Source: an uncultured Opitutia bacterium (GTDB lineage Bacteria > Verrucomicrobiota > Verrucomicrobiia > Opitutales > Opitutaceae). Taken from it: 64,000 bases of DNA. This document shows positions 19,815 to 29,349 of this stretch, in pieces. The stretch spans positions 52,532 through 116,531 of the forward strand of contig CAIQKV010000096.1 of the NCBI GenBank assembly GCA_903872505.1, read 5' to 3'. A model generated the notes under the pieces. The model was given only the letters and a program-made list of their open reading frames with translations, was not told the DNA's origin and did not search any database. The position numbers were made by a program, and so were the translations under genes. How positions within the stretch are numbered: the stretch's first letter is position 1; every line of letters starts with the position of its first letter.

Positions 19815-20846
19815 CTAGGGTTTCACCGTGGCCAGCCAGGCCGCGAGTTGCGGCCACACAGTATCGACCCCGATGCCGGTGAGGCAATGCGGCTCGGCGT
19901 AGCGGCAGCGGTCAAAGCAGGGCTTGTACGGGCAGGGCCGTCCCTCGATCCACGCCGCCTGGGGATGGCCGGGCGCGAACAGTTCCGGTACCTGCGGGCC
20001 GAAAATCGTGAACGTCGCCACGCCGCACAGCGCGGCGATGTGGCCGGGTCCGGAATCGTTGCCCAAAAACGCCGCGCCGCCCGCGATGACGTCGACCAGC
20101 TCGTCCATGCCGCCGGCGGTGCTCGCGGAGGGCTCCCCGAGCGCGTGCCAGTCGGCCAGCTGGGCGCGATCGCAGAGCACGACCGGGTCCCAGCCCTGCG
20201 CACGCAGCCGGCGCAGCAGCTCGGCGTAGCGGGCGAGCGGCCAGATGCGCAGCGCTTGCGAGGCGCCGGAATGCAGGACGACGCGGCGGGAGGACACGGG
20301 CGGCTGCAGCCGGGGTGACGCCGCCGGTACGCGTGGCAGGTTGAGGGCCCCCGCCAGCCGCCGCCAGGCCTCCGGCCGGTGGAGGTGGGGCCCGTCCGCG
20401 AGATTCTCATCGAGCAGCCAGCCCGCGCCGCGCCGCCCGTAGCCCAGCAGACGCCCGGGTCGCGCCAGCCGCAGAAACAGATGGTCCGAGGCGAGCGGCC
20501 AGATCGACACCGCGGCCGCGAACCGGCGGGAACGCAGTTCCCGCAGCACACGCCCCAGCGTGCGCCAGGGCCAGCGGGGCAGGTTGCGTCCGCCGGAAAA
20601 CAGCGCCCACGGCGCGACGCAGGGGATCAGCTCGACGTCGGGCGTGAACCGGCGCAGCAGCCCGGCGGCATTGGGCGTGGCGAGCAGGGTGACGTCGTAG
20701 TGCGTCAGCGCGGCCCGCAGGAAAGGGATGAGGATGGCAATGTCGCCCATGCCGCGAAATTCCGCGACCAGCAGCGCGGGCCGGGTGCCGGGGCGAACCC
20801 GGGGGACGGGCGGACTGAAGGCGGCCGATGGCGCGACCGAACTCAT
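19815..20846 (-). CDS. Glycosyltransferase family 9 (heptosyltransferase-like)
   Basis: FRGMGDIAILIPFLRAAL; GNDSGPGHIAALCGVATFTIFGP; start MSSVAPS at 20846. Confidence 0.85.
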   Translation of the reverse strand: MSSVAPSAAFSPPVPRVRPGTRPALLVAEFRGMGDIAILIPFLRAALTHYDVTLLATPNAAGLLRRFTPDVELIPCVAPWALFSGGRNLPRWPWRTLGRVLRELRSRRFAAAVSIWPLASDHLFLRLARPGRLLGYGRRGAGWLLDENLADGPHLHRPEAWRRLAGALNLPRVPAASPRLQPPVSSRRVVLHSGASQALRIWPLARYAELLRRLRAQGWDPVVLCDRAQLADWHALGEPSASTAGGMDELVDVIAGGAAFLGNDSGPGHIAALCGVATFTIFGPQVPELFAPGHPQAAWIEGRPCPYKPCFDRCRYAEPHCLTGIGVDTVWPQLAAWLATVKP

Positions 20847-21862
20847 GGCAGCAGGAGCTGGCGAATGTCCGGCACGCACGCCACCCCGGTGGTCCCGAGC
20901 TGGTGGATGACGACGGAAGCGGCGGCCTGGCTGAGCTGCATGGCCTCGCCGAGCGTGGCGCCCGCGGCCAGCGCGAGCGTCAGTGTGGCGGTCACGGCAT
21001 CGCCGGCCCCCACGATGTCGATGACGCCGCGGACGGGCAGGGCGGGCACGTGCGCCGCCGGCTCGCCCGGCGCCGCGCCGATGATGCCGCGCTCCGCCAG
21101 CGTGATGAACACGGCGCGCCGGCTGGCGGCCGCGAGCCGCTCGGCGCCGGCCATGATTGCGGCATCCGCCGCACCCGCGCGCGTGCCGGTGAGCACCGCG
21201 AACTCGGCGGCGTTCATCTTGAAGACGAGCGGTGGGAACCGTCCCAGCCCGTGCCGGCTGTCGGCGACGACCACCAGCCGCGGGTGGGCGACCGTGAGCT
21301 CGCGCACCGTGGCCAGCATGGTTTTGGAAATCACGCCCGTGCCGGGGACGCCGGCCTGGTCCATCACGATGAGCGCATCGAACTGCGGGGCGAGGTCACG
21401 CAGGGCGGAACGAAGCTCGTCCTCCACGTCGGCCGGGGTGGGAGCCCAGTTCTTGATGTCGAGCCGCGACAACTCGGCGGGCGGCTGGCCCGGGGTGTGC
21501 ACCAGCGGCTTGGTGTAGGTGAACGTGCGCCGGTCCGGGGTGCGCAGGAAATTGTCGAGCGACACGCCCGGCACGGCGCGCAGCGCCCGGAGCAGCTCGA
21601 AGCCCTCGCCGTCGTCGCCGCAGAAGCCGACGGGCCAGAGCCGGCCGGTCCCGAGCCCGCCGAGGTTCTGCACGATGTTGCCGGCGGCGCCCGGCGAACA
21701 GCGCACGCCGGTGACGTTATGCACCGGCAGGCCGGTCTCGAGCGAGGTCTCGGTCTTGGCCGGGTTGATGTCGAAATAGCGGTCGAGCGAAAAATCGCCC
21801 ACCACTCCGACGCACAGCTGCGCAAAGCGGGTGGTGAGGGCATCGAAGCGCGCCGGGGTCAT
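20843..21862 (-). CDS. PfkB-family carbohydrate kinase (heptose-7-P kinase-like)
   Basis: VGVVGDFSLDRYFDINP; GAAGNIVQNLGGLG; VIDIVGAGDAVTATLTLAL; ATGA overlap with GT9. Confidence 0.85.
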   Translation of the reverse strand: MTPARFDALTTRFAQLCVGVVGDFSLDRYFDINPAKTETSLETGLPVHNVTGVRCSPGAAGNIVQNLGGLGTGRLWPVGFCGDDGEGFELLRALRAVPGVSLDNFLRTPDRRTFTYTKPLVHTPGQPPAELSRLDIKNWAPTPADVEDELRSALRDLAPQFDALIVMDQAGVPGTGVISKTMLATVRELTVAHPRLVVVADSRHGLGRFPPLVFKMNAAEFAVLTGTRAGAADAAIMAGAERLAAASRRAVFITLAERGIIGAAPGEPAAHVPALPVRGVIDIVGAGDAVTATLTLALAAGATLGEAMQLSQAAASVVIHQLGTTGVACVPDIRQLLLP

Positions 21863-21940
21863 GTCCGCTGACGCAAACCCATCCGGTGCCGCGCGGCAAT
21901 CGCGCTTTGCAAATGCACCGCCGGCTGCCAGCCTCGCGGC

Positions 21941-23121
21941 CCATGGCGCAGACCCTCGACGCCCCGCAGGATTTCCGGCCCGGGACCGGGCGCGGCGTTG
22001 CGGGCTATTTTCGCACCGGCCAGACGCCGGCGGGCCAATGGTGGCTGCTGGATCCGGCCGGCCGTCCGATTTTCCTGCAGGCGGTCAACGAAGTGCGCGG
22101 CGCCGAGGGCTCGCCGCACGACCCGGTGGCGCGGCTGCGGGCGTGGGGCTTCAACGCCCTGGGCGCGGCCGCCGATGCGGCCCTGCACGAGGCGAGCCTG
22201 CCCTGGGTGGGGACGGTGGACTTCTGCGCGGTGGGGGCGCTCATCCACACGGGTGGCGCCCGGCTGCCGGACGTGTTCGACCCGGAGTGGCCGCGGGTGG
22301 CGGCGGCGCGCGCGGGCGAAATTTGCCTGCCGCATTGCGAGCGGCCCGAGCTCCTCGGCTGGATCACCGACGACCGCCCGGGCTGGGCGCAGCCGGGACC
22401 GGCGGGGCGGCCGGCGCTGCTGCAAATCTGCCTGAGCCTGGAGCCGGGCTTCGCGGCCTACCATGCCGCGTGGGAGTTCGTGCTCGCGCTGCACGGCGGC
22501 CGGCTGGAGGCGCTGGCCAAGGCGTGGGCGCAGCCGGCGATCACGAACAAGGAGACGGTGCGCGAGCTCACGCGCGCGGAGCAGGGCATCACGACCCGCG
22601 GCTACCTGCGCGACGACGCGCGCTGGACGCAGGAATTTGCGCGGCGGTATTTTGCCCTGACGGCGGCGGCGATCCGGGCGCATGACCCGCACCATCTGGT
22701 TTTCGGCTGCCGGTTTAGCGTCCGCCCGGGCGCGGCGGTGCTGGCGCAGTGCGGCGGCCCGGCGGTGGACGTGCCGTGGATCGATCCCGAGGATGTGCCG
22801 CTGGTGCCGCCGGGGCCGGTGCTGGCGGGCGACTTTACCTGGGTGGACGCGCGGTACTTCGGCGCGCCGGGCGCGCGGCGCCTGCGCGGGCTGACCTCGG
22901 TTGAGCGGATGCTCCGCCGCGGCCGCGTGGCGCTGGAGCGGGCGGCCCGGAATCCGGCCGTGGTCGGCTACGCCTGGAGCCGGTGGCGGGACGAAGCCGG
23001 CGAGCAGCCGCCGTTCGCCGGCGGGCTGGTGCACGGGAACGACGCCGAGGCCCGCGAACACACGGAGCTGCTGGCCGACCTCAACACCCGGCTGACCGCC
23101 CTGAGGAACCCGTTTCCATGA
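21941..23121 (+). CDS. Agarase/GH-like TIM-barrel glycosidase
   Basis: GQWWLLDPAGRPIFLQAVNEVRG; LLGWITDDRPGWAQPG; HDPHHLVFGCRF; VVGYAWSRWRDE; start uncertain (21911 also ATG). Confidence 0.55.
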
Positions 23122-24089
23122 GCCTGACGATCTGGTGTAATGCCAAGTTCAACGCCGCGGTCACGAAGCTGCTGACCGAGGGCACGCGCGCCCACCGGCT
23201 GGTCTTTTCCCGCCAGGCCTCGGCCAACGTGCTCGCGGCGGGCGCCCCCGACCCGGCGCTCGGGACGGCGGATATCGCCTTCGGCCAGCCCGATGCGGCG
23301 GAATGCCTGCGGTGGAAAAGGCTGCGCTGGGTCGAGGTGACGACGGCGGGCTACACGCGCTACGACACGCCGGAATTCCGGGAGGCCTTCCGGGCCCGCG
23401 GCGCGATGCTGACGACGGCCTCCGGCGTGTTTGCCGACCCCTGCGCCCAGCACGTGCTCGCGATGATGCTCGCCCTCGGCCGCAACCTGCTGCCTTCGCA
23501 CCGGGACCAGCTGACGGACCATTCCTGGCATTACGAGCAGCGGCGCTACGACTCGCGCCTGCTGACGGGCCAGACGGTGGTGCTGCTCGGCTTCGGAGCG
23601 ATCGGGCGGCGGCTGGCGGAACTCCTGGCGCCGTTTGGGATGAAAATCTACGCGGTGCGCCGCTCGGTCCGCAGCGAAACCGGCGTGCACGTGATCCCGG
23701 AGGAGAAGATCAGCGCCGTGCTGCCGCTGGCCGACCACGTCGTCAACATCCTGCCGGACAACGCGGAGACGCGGAACTACGTGAACGCCCGGCGGCTCGC
23801 CTGCTTCCGGCCGGGGGCGAGGTTCTACAATGTCGGCCGCGGCACCACGGTGGACCAGGTGGCGCTGCTTGAGGCGCTGAACTCGGGCCGGCTGGGCGCG
23901 GCGTACCTCGATGTGTTTGATCCCGAGCCGCTGCCGCCGGGGCACCCGCTGTGGACGGCGCCACGCTGCTACGTGACGCCGCACACGGCCGGCGGACGCT
24001 TCGACCAGGACGAGGCCATCGTGAAGCATTTTCTGGGAAACCTCGCAGCCTTCGAGCAGGGCGGGGCGCTGGCCGACCAGGTGGTGTAG
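23118..24089 (+). CDS. D-isomer-specific 2-hydroxyacid dehydrogenase
   Basis: VVLLGFGAIGRRLAELLAPFGMKIYAVRRS; FYNVGRGTTVDQVALLEAL; LDVFDPEPLPPGHPLW. Confidence 0.9.
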   Translation: MSLTIWCNAKFNAAVTKLLTEGTRAHRLVFSRQASANVLAAGAPDPALGTADIAFGQPDAAECLRWKRLRWVEVTTAGYTRYDTPEFREAFRARGAMLTTASGVFADPCAQHVLAMMLALGRNLLPSHRDQLTDHSWHYEQRRYDSRLLTGQTVVLLGFGAIGRRLAELLAPFGMKIYAVRRSVRSETGVHVIPEEKISAVLPLADHVVNILPDNAETRNYVNARRLACFRPGARFYNVGRGTTVDQVALLEALNSGRLGAAYLDVFDPEPLPPGHPLWTAPRCYVTPHTAGGRFDQDEAIVKHFLGNLAAFEQGGALADQVV

Positions 24090-24148
24090 GCCGGGATCGG
24101 GCCCACCCCGGCGGCATTTTGGTGCGGGGCCGCCCAAACCCGTCCCAC

Positions 24149-24197
24149 TGCGCAAATATTGCGTTGCGCATATTTTGCGTACGAGGGGAATATCCCC
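24149..24197. promoter_or_regulatory. Putative operator region upstream of the bufferin-type precursor: two 16-bp direct repeats plus GGGGAATATCCCC
   Basis: TGCGCAAATATTGCGT (24149-24164) / TGCGCATATTTTGCGT (24165-24180), 14/16 identical, each with inverted arms; GGGGA-ATA-TCCCC at 24185-24197. Confidence 0.5.
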
Positions 24198-24287
24198 GCG
24201 CGCAGTTGCTCCTATCCCTGACCAGTCTGGGCCGGCCGAGGGGCCGGGGCCCGGAGGTCAATCAACCCAAAACTCCCAGATATCGCT

Positions 24288-24635
24288 ATGAACAAATCCA
24301 CGCGTCTCATCATCACGGCCGCCGCCATGGCGGGCCTCTATGCCGGTTCACTCGCGGTCCGCGCCAACGCGGCCGACGACAAGGCCGGCACCCCCGCCGT
24401 CAAGGACACCTCCAAGGACAAGAGCTCCTGCAAGGGCAAGGACGGCTGTAAAGGCAAGGACAGCTGCAAGGGCAAGGATGGGTGCAAAGGCACCGCCTCC
24501 TGCAAGGGCCACAACGACTGCAAGGGCAAGGGTGGCTGCAAGTCCTCCGACAACGGCTGCAAGGGCAAAAACTCCTGCAAGGGCAAGGGTGGCTGCGGCG
24601 CCATGGACAAGCCCGCCGACGCGCCCAAGGCGTAA
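24288..24635 (+). CDS. bufA: Bufferin-type (MNIO-modified) Cys-rich RiPP precursor with signal peptide
   Basis: 115 aa; N-terminal signal sequence ending ...VRANA; ten Cys in repeats CKGKDG CKGKDS CKGKDG CKGTAS CKGHND CKGKGG CKSSDNG CKGKNS CKGKGG C; adjacent to MNIO/DUF2063 genes. Confidence 0.85.
   Translation: MNKSTRLIITAAAMAGLYAGSLAVRANAADDKAGTPAVKDTSKDKSSCKGKDGCKGKDSCKGKDGCKGTASCKGHNDCKGKGGCKSSDNGCKGKNSCKGKGGCGAMDKPADAPKA
24429..24596 (+). repeat. 18-bp tandem coding repeats (TGCAAGGGCAAGGAYGGC-like) encoding the CKGKxx core
   Basis: Nine degenerate units, one of 21 bp, all in frame. Confidence 0.9.
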
Positions 24636-24649
24636 GGCTCGCATCTCCC

Positions 24650-24684
24650 ACGCGGCCGGCGCCTGTCGTCGGCCGCGTTTTTTT
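24650..24684 (+). terminator. Intrinsic terminator between precursor and MNIO genes
   Basis: CGCGGCCG-GCGCCTGTCGT-CGGCCGCG (perfect 8-bp stem, 24651-24677) followed by T7 (24678-24684). Confidence 0.85.
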
Positions 24685-24696
24685 CACTGTTTAACG

Positions 24697-24715
24697 GGGC
24701 AGGTCTGACCTGCCC
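24697..24715. repeat. REP-like hairpin GGGCAGGT-CTG-ACCTGCCC
   Basis: Perfect 8-bp inverted arms; related hairpin at 29350. Confidence 0.6.
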
Positions 24716-24725
24716 AAATTCTCCC

Positions 24726-25604
24726 ATGCCCGCCAACGCCTTCAACGGCCGCACCGACTACGGGATCGGCATCGGCCTGCGGGTGCCGCACTACGCGCAC
24801 ATCCTGGAGCAAAAGCCCGTCGTCGGCTGGTTTGAGATCATCTCGGAGAATTTCATGGGCGGCGGCGGCCGGCCGCTGGAGGTGCTGGACCGGATTCTCG
24901 AGCAGTACCGCGTCGTGCAGCACGGCGTCTCGCTGTACCTCGGCTCGGCGGACCGACCCGACCGCGAGCATCTCCGCCGGCTCAAGGCGCTGGTGAAGCG
25001 CACCCGGACGCCCTGGCTGTCCGACCATCTTTGCTGGGGCAGCGTCGACGGCACCTACACCCACGACCTGCTGCCGATGCCCTACACCCGGGCCGCCGCG
25101 AAGCACACCGCCGCCAAGATCCGGCAGGTGCGCGACTACCTTGAGGTGCCCCTGTGCGTGGAGAACGTCAGCAGCTACGCGGAGTTCCACGCCTCCGAGA
25201 TGACGGAGTGGGAGTTTCTCACCGAGGTCGTCGAACAGGCCGACTGCGGAATCCTCCTCGACGTGAACAACATCTACGTCTCGTCGAAAAACCATGGCTT
25301 CAACCCCTACGATTACCTCGACGGCATCCCGCACCACCGCGTCGGCCAGATGCACATCGCGGGCCACACCAAGTTCGAAAAGTACCTGCTCGACACCCAC
25401 GACCACCCGGTGCTCGACCCGGTGTGGCAGCTCTACGCCCACGCCACCCGCCGCTGCGGGGTGACGGCCACGCTCCTCGAGTGGGACGACCGCATCCCGT
25501 CGTTCGACGAGGTGCACGACGAGGCGCTCAAGGCCAACCACTTCATCGCCGGGGCAAAGGCCGCCCCGAAGAAAATCGCCGCCGCCCATGCCCGCGCGTC
25601 TTGA
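24726..25604 (+). CDS. bufB: MNIO (DUF692) multinuclear non-heme iron oxidase
   Basis: GIGIGLRVPHYAHILE; QHGVSLYLGS; WLSDHLCWG; CVENVSSY; LLDVNNIYVSS; MHIAGHTKFEKYLLDTHDHPV; LLEWDDRIPSFDEV. Confidence 0.95.
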   Translation: MPANAFNGRTDYGIGIGLRVPHYAHILEQKPVVGWFEIISENFMGGGGRPLEVLDRILEQYRVVQHGVSLYLGSADRPDREHLRRLKALVKRTRTPWLSDHLCWGSVDGTYTHDLLPMPYTRAAAKHTAAKIRQVRDYLEVPLCVENVSSYAEFHASEMTEWEFLTEVVEQADCGILLDVNNIYVSSKNHGFNPYDYLDGIPHHRVGQMHIAGHTKFEKYLLDTHDHPVLDPVWQLYAHATRRCGVTATLLEWDDRIPSFDEVHDEALKANHFIAGAKAAPKKIAAAHARAS

Positions 25605-26475
25605 TTCCACCCGGGCCCTGCGGGCCTTCCAGCGCCGGATGAAGGACGCCGTGGTGCGCCCGCTGGCGGCCGGCGACCGCATGCAGCGCCGCGGGCGCGA
25701 CGGCCGGCCGATGGCCGAGGTCGCGGCGGAGTTCATCAAGCCCAACGACCGGCTGACCGCCTTTGAGCGGCTCGAGATCTACAACCGGATGTACTGGTTC
25801 CGGATCATCGACTGCTTCTACGACGACTGCCCCGGTCTGCGGGCCGCGCTCGGCGAGCGGAAGTTTGCCCGCCTCGCGGTGGCCTACCTGGCGAAGCATC
25901 CCTCCCGCTCGTTCACGCTGCGCAACCTCTGCTCGCGCCTGGAGCACTTCATCCGCGCCGAGCCGCGCTGGACCGCGCCCCGCACCGCGCTCGCCCGCGA
26001 GATCGCCCGCTTCGAATGGGCGCAGACCGTGGCGTTTGACGAGGCCGCGCGCCCGGTGCTGGGCCCGGCCGAACTGGGCCGCGCCCAGCCCGCGCGCCTG
26101 CGGCTCGGCCTGCAGCCGTATGTGACGCTGCTCGCGCTCGGGCATCCGATCGACACCTACGTCATCGCGGTGAAAAAGCGCGACACGCTCCGGGCCGAGG
26201 CGAGCAATGCCCCCGCGGCCACCCGGCACGCCGCCCGGCGCCACCGGGTCCCGCGGCCGCGGCGCGAGCGCATCTGGGTCGCCGTTCACCGCGTGGACAA
26301 CCGGCTCTACTACAAGCGGCTCGAGGCCCCGGCCTTTCGGATCCTGGCGGCCCTGCGCGACGGGCAGACGCTGGCCCGCGCCGTGGCCGCGGCGGGCCGC
26401 GGCGTGACGGCGGAGCAGGTGCAGGGTTGGTTTGCCCTCTGGGCCGAGCTCGGCTGGCTCTGCCGCCGGAAATAA
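25588..26475 (+). CDS. bufC: DUF2063 partner protein of MNIO
   Basis: RLEIYNRMYWFRIIDCFYDDCPGLRAALGERKFARLAVAYLAKHPSRSFTLRNL; overlaps the MNIO gene end by 17 nt. Confidence 0.85.
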   Translation: MPARLDSTRALRAFQRRMKDAVVRPLAAGDRMQRRGRDGRPMAEVAAEFIKPNDRLTAFERLEIYNRMYWFRIIDCFYDDCPGLRAALGERKFARLAVAYLAKHPSRSFTLRNLCSRLEHFIRAEPRWTAPRTALAREIARFEWAQTVAFDEAARPVLGPAELGRAQPARLRLGLQPYVTLLALGHPIDTYVIAVKKRDTLRAEASNAPAATRHAARRHRVPRPRRERIWVAVHRVDNRLYYKRLEAPAFRILAALRDGQTLARAVAAAGRGVTAEQVQGWFALWAELGWLCRRK

Positions 26476-26502
26476 AACCGCCGCCCGGCCCTCTTACCCG
26501 CC

Positions 26503-26976
26503 ATGAACCCTGCCTCCCTCTATCACAAGTTGAACGACCTGCTCGGCCTGCTCGGCGGCTGGCTGCGCTCGCCCCTGCTGCTGGTCATCCGCCTCTACTG
26601 GGGCTGGCAGTTCTTCCTTACCGGCAAGGGCAAGCTCGCACACCTCGGCCGCACGACGGAATATTTCGCGAGCCTCAATCTCCCGGCGCCGAAGCTGAAC
26701 GCCATCCTGGCCGGCTCGACCGAGTGCGTGTTCGGGCTGCTGCTCCTGGCCGGCCTCGGCGGGCGCGTGGTCCCGCTGCCACTGATCGGCCTGCTGACGG
26801 TCGCCTATGCCACGACGGAGCAGGAGGCGTTGCACTCGATCTTCAGCAATCCCGACAAGTTCGTGACCGCCGATCCCTTCCTCTTCCTGCTCGCGGCCGT
26901 CGTCATCCTGGTCTTCGGCCCCGGCAAGCTCTCGCTTGACGCGCTGCTGGGGAAAAAGACCTCGTCGGGCGACTAA
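26503..26976 (+). CDS. DoxX-family membrane protein
   Basis: IRLYWGWQFFLTGKGKLAHLGRTTEYFASLNLPAPKLNAILAGSTECVFGLLLLAGLGGR. Confidence 0.85.
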   Translation: MNPASLYHKLNDLLGLLGGWLRSPLLLVIRLYWGWQFFLTGKGKLAHLGRTTEYFASLNLPAPKLNAILAGSTECVFGLLLLAGLGGRVVPLPLIGLLTVAYATTEQEALHSIFSNPDKFVTADPFLFLLAAVVILVFGPGKLSLDALLGKKTSSGD

Positions 26977-27000
26977 GCCCGGCGAGAGACCCCGGCGGCC

Positions 27001-27954
27001 TCAGGCCTTGGGCGGGGGATTGCAGAGCCGCTCGTAGGCGCAGATCAGGGCGCCGAACATCAGCGGGAGGGTGAAGATGACGCCGATGATGAGGGCGATG
27101 AAACCGAGCATGGCCAGGATCGCCCCGATGAGCACGACCACAAACACCCGGAACCACTGCCGGGCCACCACGCGGCGGCTCACCTCCATCGCGGTCCAGG
27201 GCTTCAAGCCCTGGTCCATCACCAGCGGAAAGGTGAAGATCCAGGAAATCGACAGGAACATCACGATCAGGAACCCGACCAGCATGCCGATGACAGCCAG
27301 GCCGCTGAAGGCCGGCATGGTGTTGATGTGCTGCGCCTGGTGCATCGCCGTTTTGATGAAGAAAATGAACAGCGGGGCGCAGAACAGCAGCAGCAGGCCG
27401 AGGACGATCAGCGACGTGATCAGCGTGGCGAGCATCAGGGGCACGAATGCCTGCGTGAAGCCGGCGAACCCGTCGCCGACGTCGCGGGGTTCGCCCCGGA
27501 GCTTGCCGAGGTAGTAGTAGTAGAGCCCGCCGTAGAAGACGCCGTTGAGGCAAAGGCTGCTGACCATGCCGACCAGCGGGATCATGTTCACGATGCCCTG
27601 CGCCAGCAGGACCAGGAACGTGACGCCGACGAGCGGGAAGAAATTGGATTTCCAGAGGTCGAAGCTCGCGCCGATGCAGGCGCCGATGTCCAGCGGCGCC
27701 GCGCGGGCGATCAGGTCGTCGGCGAACGCCTTGGCGGCCACGTCCCCGGCTTGCGCCGGCCGGGAGGAGAGCGGCGGCGGGGAGGCCGGGTCGCCGACGA
27801 ATTCGGTGTAGTCGCCCAGCGTGTGCCAATCCTCGGTGCCGGCATACTTGGCCTTGGTGCTGAGATTGGCCCGTCCGCCCGCCAGCCAGGCCCGCACCTG
27901 CTCCGCGGACACCGGCCCGTATTCCTTCCCATCCCCGCCAATGATGATGAACAT
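27001..27954 (-). CDS. GYF_2-domain multi-pass membrane protein
   Basis: N-term IGGDGKEYGPVSAEQVRAWLAGGRANLSTKAKYAGTEDW; several TM helices. Confidence 0.8.
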   Translation of the reverse strand: MFIIIGGDGKEYGPVSAEQVRAWLAGGRANLSTKAKYAGTEDWHTLGDYTEFVGDPASPPPLSSRPAQAGDVAAKAFADDLIARAAPLDIGACIGASFDLWKSNFFPLVGVTFLVLLAQGIVNMIPLVGMVSSLCLNGVFYGGLYYYYLGKLRGEPRDVGDGFAGFTQAFVPLMLATLITSLIVLGLLLLFCAPLFIFFIKTAMHQAQHINTMPAFSGLAVIGMLVGFLIVMFLSISWIFTFPLVMDQGLKPWTAMEVSRRVVARQWFRVFVVVLIGAILAMLGFIALIIGVIFTLPLMFGALICAYERLCNPPPKA

Positions 27955-28003
27955 GGGCGCAGAGCTAAACTTCCCGGACGGAAAGCGTCAACTTCGCAGG
28001 GGG

Positions 28004-29293
28004 CTAGGGCTGATAGACCACGCCGCCCTTCATCACGAAGCTCACCTGCCGCACCAGTTTGATGTCGGCGAGCGGGTCGCCGGGGACGGCCACGAGGTCG
28101 GCGAACTTGCCGGCCTCGACGGTGCCCAGGTTCTTCTCCTGGCCGAGGAGCTTGGCGGCCTCGGCCGTGGCGGACTGGATGGCCTGCATGGGGGGCATGC
28201 CGGCCTCGACCATGTAGATGAATTCCTGCGCGTTTTCCCCGTGCGCGCTCACGGCGGTGTCGGTGCCGAAGGCGATCTTCACCCCGGCCTGGTACGCGCG
28301 CTGGAACGTGGCCTGGATCAGGGGTCCGATCAGCAGCGCCTTGGGCACCACCACCGCCGGAAGATAACCCGGCACCCGGGCCTTTTCCGACACGAATTTT
28401 CCGGCGCTAATGGTCGGCACGTAGTAGGTGCCGTGCTGTTTCATCAGCGCCACGACCTCGTCGGTCATGAACGTGCCGTGCTCAATCGAGTCGACGCCCG
28501 CCTCGACCGCCCGCTTCATGCCCTCGGTGCCGTGGGCGTGCGCGGCGACCTTCAGCCCGTAGTCGTGCGCCGTCGCGACGATCGCGCGCAACTCTTCGGG
28601 GGTGAACTGCGCATTCATGCCGTTGGTGGCGAGGGACAGCACGCCGCCGGTCGCGGTGATCTTGATCAGGTCCACGCCGTCCTTGTAGTGCTGGCGCACG
28701 GCCTTGCGCGCCTCGTCGGCGCCGTTGATCACGCCCTCCATCGGGCCCGGGTCGCCCATGAGCCGGGAATTCACGCCGTTGGTCGGGTCGGCGTGGCCGC
28801 CGGTCGTGGCGATCGACTTGCCGGCGGTGAAAATCCGCGGACCCACGACCCAGCCGGCGTTGACGGCCTTGCGCAGGGCCAGCGTGGAATTGTCGTGATC
28901 GCCGACGTTGCGCACGGTGGTGAACCCGGCGAGGAGGGTTTTCTTCGCGTAAAAGGCCGCCTGCAGCGCCCAGTCGCCGGTGTTCATTGAAAACCGGTCG
29001 CTGTAACTCGTCGCCGAAGTCTGCTGGTCGAGGTGCACATGGCAGTCGATCCAGCCGGGCATGACCGTGGCGGACTTCAGGTCGATGACCGTGTCGCCGG
29101 CCGCCGGCGCGGTGTAGCCCGGCGACACGGCGGCGATGCGGTCGCCGTCGATGACGACGGTCATTTCCTTCCTCGGCGTGGCGGCGAGGCCGTCGATGAG
29201 GGCGCCGGCGTGGACGAGAGTGCGGGCGGGGGACAGCGTGGCCGCCGTGCAGAAGATGAGCGCGGCCAGGGTGGAAACGGCGTGGCGATTCAT
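28004..29293 (-). CDS. Secreted amidohydrolase (imidazolonepropionase/Xaa-Pro dipeptidase-like)
   Basis: [53 protein letters not shown]; signal peptide. Confidence 0.9.
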   Translation of the reverse strand: MNRHAVSTLAALIFCTAATLSPARTLVHAGALIDGLAATPRKEMTVVIDGDRIAAVSPGYTAPAAGDTVIDLKSATVMPGWIDCHVHLDQQTSATSYSDRFSMNTGDWALQAAFYAKKTLLAGFTTVRNVGDHDNSTLALRKAVNAGWVVGPRIFTAGKSIATTGGHADPTNGVNSRLMGDPGPMEGVINGADEARKAVRQHYKDGVDLIKITATGGVLSLATNGMNAQFTPEELRAIVATAHDYGLKVAAHAHGTEGMKRAVEAGVDSIEHGTFMTDEVVALMKQHGTYYVPTISAGKFVSEKARVPGYLPAVVVPKALLIGPLIQATFQRAYQAGVKIAFGTDTAVSAHGENAQEFIYMVEAGMPPMQAIQSATAEAAKLLGQEKNLGTVEAGKFADLVAVPGDPLADIKLVRQVSFVMKGGVVYQP

Positions 29294-29349
29294 GGCGCGA
29301 CGGTATTGCCGCGACTGCTGCAGGCAATCGCCGAGTGGGAACCGCAGTA

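Noticed and set aside
24429-24596. 18-bp tandem repeats considered as a CRISPR or minisatellite
   Set aside because: No spacers; repeats are fully in frame and encode the Cys-Lys-Gly core of the RiPP precursor
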